Source: Sedimentisphaera sp050251615
GTDB lineage: Bacteria; Planctomycetota; Phycisphaerae; Sedimentisphaerales; Sedimentisphaeraceae
Assembly: GCA_050251615.1 (NCBI GenBank)
Contig: JBFWMM010000001.1
Location: forward strand, 99,016-163,015
DNA length: 64,000 bases
Direction of reading: 5' to 3'
Shown: piece after piece, positions 60,287 through 64,000 of the stretch
How positions within the stretch are numbered: position 1 is the first letter of the stretch
Layout of the letters: each line of letters begins with the position of its first letter
The notes under the pieces: generated by a model
Databases searched by the model: none
Told to the model about the DNA's origin: nothing
The model's input: the letters and a program-made list of their open reading frames with translations, nothing else
Made by a program: the position numbers and the translations under genes

Positions 60287-63200
60287 AAATGCTCGTCAGA
60301 TTCTTGATTCTTACAAGACAAGTCAGTTTGCTAATCTATTTGCCCAGTCAGATGCACGATCAGTACTTTACGAAGTTGGAGAAACTCCTGACAATTTCCC
60401 ACAATTCATCGAACGGTTAACTGATAGAGTTACGTTGTTGGCATACGCAATACTATCTGCGGGAGTAAGTTTGGCAGAGAGTGGACAGCACATAGAAGCC
60501 GTTGCCCCATTGGAAGAAGCGGCTACATTACTCAATAACACGCATCGCCATCTTGCAAGCGAAGACACTGGCAGTGGATTTCATGTTCTCATCGCCGCGA
60601 TGGCTTTTTATGCTTCTGGGCAGTATTCTAAGGCGTTTGTCGCCATAAAACACATCGAACCACAAACCGATTTCGCAAAGATAATCGCGGCGTTTCTCCG
60701 GAAAAGACCCTCTGAGATTATTAGTGTCTCAAATCCATACCTGCTTGCGGATTTGGAGCAATTTGAGGATTACGAGAATATTTGTGAGCATGCTATTACA
60801 GTGGCTATTTCCAGAGCGTTGTCGTTGGTTATTGAATACTTGGCAAGCGGGAAGGAACAATATATCACCGCAGCCCAAGACGTGCTGGATACCGCGTTAT
60901 CCATTTCTGTGGAATATCAAACACCTGCACTCTGGTGGATTGTACGCCTACTGAAATTGATGATTTCTGACAGTAGTGAATCATCGTTATGGAATCAATT
61001 ACCACCGTATTTTCCCGGCAACCCAGCTTTGTTAGATCATTATATTCGCCTTTTGCTGTTCGGTAAATATCCTGTGATGGAATTATGGAGATCACAAAGA
61101 CAGGCTCTCCCTGTGGTATTGGATCAGACAAAACGAGGTTCTGTTGTAAACATGCGGACTAGTTCTGGTAAAACACGATTGGCAGAACTTGCGATGCTCC
61201 AAACCCTTCATGCCGACAGCTCCGCGAAGATTTTATATTTGGCACCATTTCGTTCGCTCGCGTTTGAATTGGAGCAAACTCTTAGCCAAACGTTCGATTG
61301 GCTCGGGTTCCATGTTTCACACCTATATGGTGGCTTTAGAGTCAGTTCTGCCGACAAGCAGCTGGCTCAAGATTCGAGCATCATCATCGCAACACCTGAA
61401 AAAGCCCGAGCGATTTTACGGGGATCATCAGAGTTGCTTAATGATATCAAACTAATTGTTGTTGACGAGGGGCATCTTATTGGTGCAAACGAACGCTATG
61501 TTAAAAACGAGCTATTTCTCGACCATTTGCGTTTTATTGCGAATTCACTGAATTGTAGAATCATGCTACTGTCCGCAGTACTTCCGAATCCAGAGCATCT
61601 TGCAGCTTGGATTACCGGCGATTCAGGCAACGTTGCGAAATCAGACTGGAAACCATCATCAGAACGTTTTGGCTTGCTTAGGTGGCAAGGCAATCATGTT
61701 CGCATTGATTGGCGGGGCGAATTTGAGTCCTTTAATCCTCGTTTTGTTCAAGCAAAGCGAATATCAAGGCAATATGACCATGGTCAGCATTGTTGGAAAG
61801 GCCGTCAGAGTCTTTTTCCAAAGAATAAAAATGAAGCTATTGCAGCTTCTGCAATTCGCCTTACAGCTATGGGGCCTGTTTTAATATTTAGCGGGCAAGC
61901 ACGAAGCGTGAATGGAATGGCTGCGGCTGTTCTGACTTCCTTAGGTGAAGAAGCCACATTTTCATGGCCTCTCAAAGAATGGAAAGCATTTATTGCAACG
62001 TGTGAAGAAGAATTGCCTGTAGGAGCCGTTGAATTGGAATCTGCTAAAAAAGGGGTGATTTGTCATAGCAACAATCTCCCTAATCAAATTAGGATTGCAA
62101 CAGAACGACTTATGCGATCCAAGCCTCCTAAAGTTATTATTGCCACAACAACTTTAGGGCAAGGTGTAAATATAGGCATATCAAGTGTTATTATTGCCTC
62201 GCCGTACATCTACAATGACAAAACGATTGATCACCGTGATTTCTGGAACATTTGCGGACGGGCGGGGCGTGCTTTTGTAGACGGCGAAGGAAAGATTTTG
62301 TACGCAATTGATGAAACACGAAAAGGTTGGCAAATCCGAAAAGATCAACAGCTTGCGGAAGGATATTTTAACACCGCAAACGCCAATCCCGTTGAAAGCG
62401 GTTTGTTATTTGTAATCAATGGTATGTATTCAGTTGCCGAGCGAGTAGGTGTTGATTTTACACAACTATTAGAAATGGTTGCAGAAAATGACTTTTCGGC
62501 ACTTGGGGACAAATCGCAGATTTGTAGCTACATAATAGATTTGATAGATGGTGGTCTCCTCGCCTTTCAAGAAGATGCAAGAGTAAATCCAAATGAGACA
62601 AATCCAGAAGTTTGGGTAGATGATGTCTTTCGCGCATCGCTGGCCGCTATCCAGTCGGATTCAAACCAAGTATCACTTACTCAAGACCAACTATTCGCGT
62701 TTTTGAAGACCAGAATCAAAGCCATTGTAGATGCTTGCCCTGATGCCAATGAGCGTAAAGCCTATGTTGCAACAGGATTGCCTTTATCCGCTGCCAAGAA
62801 TGTGTTCCGAGATCGAGAAGTGTTCATACAGTGTGCGAAGGTACTGGATGATGCCGAATGTTCTCCTCAATCCGTTATTGAATTTCTCTCTTGGCTCGAG
62901 GAATGGGCACGCGATAATGCAACGGCTGTTATCGAGGAGTTGCCTGATAAAAGTGATTTGGATGCGATTCGGTCAGACTGGATTCTTGGAACACCAATGC
63001 GTGATATTTTAGCGAAATTCAATGGGGCTGATACTGCTTGCAAAAACATCTATGGCTACCGAATGCCATGGCTTATCAATGCCATCTCTCAACAAATAAG
63101 AAAAATGGGCAATGATGAACTTGCGGATGTATTGGGAGTCGTGGGATTGTTGGTTGAACTTGGTGTCCCCAACGACAAGGCCGCATGGATATTTCTTGCT

Positions 63201-63635
63201 GGAGTACGTTCTCGCGCTGCCACAACTGAATTGTCACAATGCGGAGTGCCTCTTGGAATCTCTATAATACAGGTCAAAAGGAGTCTCCGTGATAAAGACA
63301 CTGTAGATGCACTAAAGCAAACTGTGAGCGAGGCCACAAAAGCATGGCTTGGCCTACATTGGGAAATGGTAGAGCATGTAAAGACCCCCATACCCAATTT
63401 CCAGCGATTTACCTGCAAAGATTTAGCTGGTCAAAACACGCTCATAGTTCGTTCTGATGACGGGACGACATATCTATGCTCAGAAGACGGTGTCCAACGA
63501 ATGGCGGTTGAATCCTCGGATGAATGGCCATTTCAGCAAGTCGCTAACGATTATCGATTTGCTTTCCGGCAAAAGGATAATGCATTTGAACTGTTCGTCC
63601 GTGATCCCAGAATCGAAGCTGACAAGATGCTCTGA
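60270..63635 (+). CDS. HamB-like superfamily-2 helicase (Hachiman defence)
   Basis: This 1121-residue protein has an N-terminal helical, TPR-like region (about residues 1-270), then a helicase core with motif I 'NMRTSSGKTRLAELAML' (near 295), motif II D399-E-G-H ('VVDEGHLIGANERYV'), motif III 'LLSAVLPN', 'IATTTLGQGVNIGISSVIIA' and motif VI 'CGRAGRAF' (662-668), and a C-terminal helical region. The DEGH box and the fused N-terminal region are as expected for large defence helicases. An excellent ribosome site (GAGGAGG, 60254-60260) lies within the hamA end. The gene is complete and shows no frameshift. Confidence 0.82.
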   Translation: MAIPSENARQILDSYKTSQFANLFAQSDARSVLYEVGETPDNFPQFIERLTDRVTLLAYAILSAGVSLAESGQHIEAVAPLEEAATLLNNTHRHLASEDTGSGFHVLIAAMAFYASGQYSKAFVAIKHIEPQTDFAKIIAAFLRKRPSEIISVSNPYLLADLEQFEDYENICEHAITVAISRALSLVIEYLASGKEQYITAAQDVLDTALSISVEYQTPALWWIVRLLKLMISDSSESSLWNQLPPYFPGNPALLDHYIRLLLFGKYPVMELWRSQRQALPVVLDQTKRGSVVNMRTSSGKTRLAELAMLQTLHADSSAKILYLAPFRSLAFELEQTLSQTFDWLGFHVSHLYGGFRVSSADKQLAQDSSIIIATPEKARAILRGSSELLNDIKLIVVDEGHLIGANERYVKNELFLDHLRFIANSLNCRIMLLSAVLPNPEHLAAWITGDSGNVAKSDWKPSSERFGLLRWQGNHVRIDWRGEFESFNPRFVQAKRISRQYDHGQHCWKGRQSLFPKNKNEAIAASAIRLTAMGPVLIFSGQARSVNGMAAAVLTSLGEEATFSWPLKEWKAFIATCEEELPVGAVELESAKKGVICHSNNLPNQIRIATERLMRSKPPKVIIATTTLGQGVNIGISSVIIASPYIYNDKTIDHRDFWNICGRAGRAFVDGEGKILYAIDETRKGWQIRKDQQLAEGYFNTANANPVESGLLFVINGMYSVAERVGVDFTQLLEMVAENDFSALGDKSQICSYIIDLIDGGLLAFQEDARVNPNETNPEVWVDDVFRASLAAIQSDSNQVSLTQDQLFAFLKTRIKAIVDACPDANERKAYVATGLPLSAAKNVFRDREVFIQCAKVLDDAECSPQSVIEFLSWLEEWARDNATAVIEELPDKSDLDAIRSDWILGTPMRDILAKFNGADTACKNIYGYRMPWLINAISQQIRKMGNDELADVLGVVGLLVELGVPNDKAAWIFLAGVRSRAATTELSQCGVPLGISIIQVKRSLRDKDTVDALKQTVSEATKAWLGLHWEMVEHVKTPIPNFQRFTCKDLAGQNTLIVRSDDGTTYLCSEDGVQRMAVESSDEWPFQQVANDYRFAFRQKDNAFELFVRDPRIEADKML

Positions 63636-64000
63636 CCGAGAAATGTAGTACATAGGCGTGGCGTCCAGTGTTAAGCGAGAATAGGCGGTTGGAAAATCGA
63701 ATATTCGAATTTAGGGCAAAAAGTTCATAGCTTCAAATGGAATTTTATGGTAAATTCTCGGCTGAGTTAATTTTGACATAGAAACCCATGGAACCAGCCG
63801 TGTGCATAAAGATTTACGGAGCCAAAAACAATCAGTGGCGTAAAAACCACTGTTCACGATTAACGAAAACGCTCAGTCATGAAAATGGCTGTGCGTTTTC
63901 ATATCCCACTGTTATCAAAGACTTACGGCGTTTTTGCCGTCCGTCTGTCAGCTCTCTGCTGTTCTATTCTGGCGACGATTTTCCCACGTAACCCCAATCA
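63636..64000. other. Non-coding end of window with three hairpins
   Basis: After the helicase no credible gene is seen. Hairpins: CAGTGG/CCACTG (63833-63852), ATGAAAA/TTTTCAT (63879-63902) and ACGGC/GCCGT around GTTTTT (about 63925-63940). Two similar phrases, AAAGATTTACGGAG (about 63808) and AAAGACTTACGGCG (about 63917), lie about 110 bp apart. Confidence 0.4.

Noticed and set aside
63788..63991. Plus-strand frame of 67 codons at the window end
   Set aside because: It overlaps the hairpins, has no ribosome site and no recognisable domain.
1..64000. CRISPR arrays
   Set aside because: I found no regularly spaced repeats with unique spacers; the direct repeats seen are an IS end and an assembly overlap.

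Overview
The window looks like a chromosomal scaffold from a Phycisphaerae-type planctomycete (order Sedimentisphaerales or close), most likely marine or saline and probably from a metagenome assembly. Evidence: a secreted protein ending in a dockerin-like module, a prepilin-like secreted protein, many secreted glycoside hydrolases (GH106, GH27, GH50), genes for the osmolyte N-epsilon-acetyl-beta-lysine, and a 100-N gap flanked by an exact 127-bp overlap. This placement is inference from gene content; no rRNA is present.

Layout. 1-17.5 kb is mostly housekeeping: a truncated TetR regulator diverging from dapF, groES-groEL behind a very good sigma-54 promoter, a DivIC-like protein with a U32 peptidase-family protein, surE, a glycosyltransferase, a phenylacetate-CoA ligase/ACT/ribBA/lipoprotein/ECF sigma/anti-sigma run, rplU, an NrnA-like phosphoesterase and rplM-rpsI. 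17.7-22.6 kb is a five-gene minus-strand operon (MarR, lysine 2,3-aminomutase, binding-protein/permease fusion, ATPase, beta-lysine acetyltransferase) that couples amino-acid uptake to osmolyte synthesis. 22.8-38.9 kb is carbohydrate metabolism: pgi, an esterase, a GH106 rhamnosidase, and an operon of a LarA-like nickel-pincer epimerase, PfkB kinase, 6-phosphogluconate dehydrogenase and UxaC; then yacG, a thioesterase, rpmA, a NahK-like kinase and a GH27 enzyme with a candidate LacI-type operator.

39.2-47.5 kb is a run of six plus-strand genes, five of which encode exported phosphoesterases of four different folds (two metallophosphoesterases, a GDPD phosphodiesterase, a PHP protein, a NAGPA-type phosphodiester glycosidase); the sixth is a prepilin-like protein. 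I read it as a possible extracellular system for dismantling a phosphodiester-containing polymer. Next come an SGNH hydrolase, a HAD phosphatase, an orphan DNA methyltransferase, a membrane GT2 and a GH50 agarase-like enzyme.

54.4-64 kb is an accessory/defence island entered through tRNA-Lys and tRNA-Asn. It has an HNH nuclease, a HEPN-motif protein, a degenerate tRNA-Asn copy, a GIY-YIG/DUF4357 protein, IS256-type relics with a 38-bp repeat, the deletion remnants of an SNF2 helicase and a RecF/OLD-like ATPase (both missing their ATP-binding core), and an intact Hachiman-like pair (HamA DUF1837 nuclease, HamB helicase). The last ~365 bp carry unexplained hairpins.
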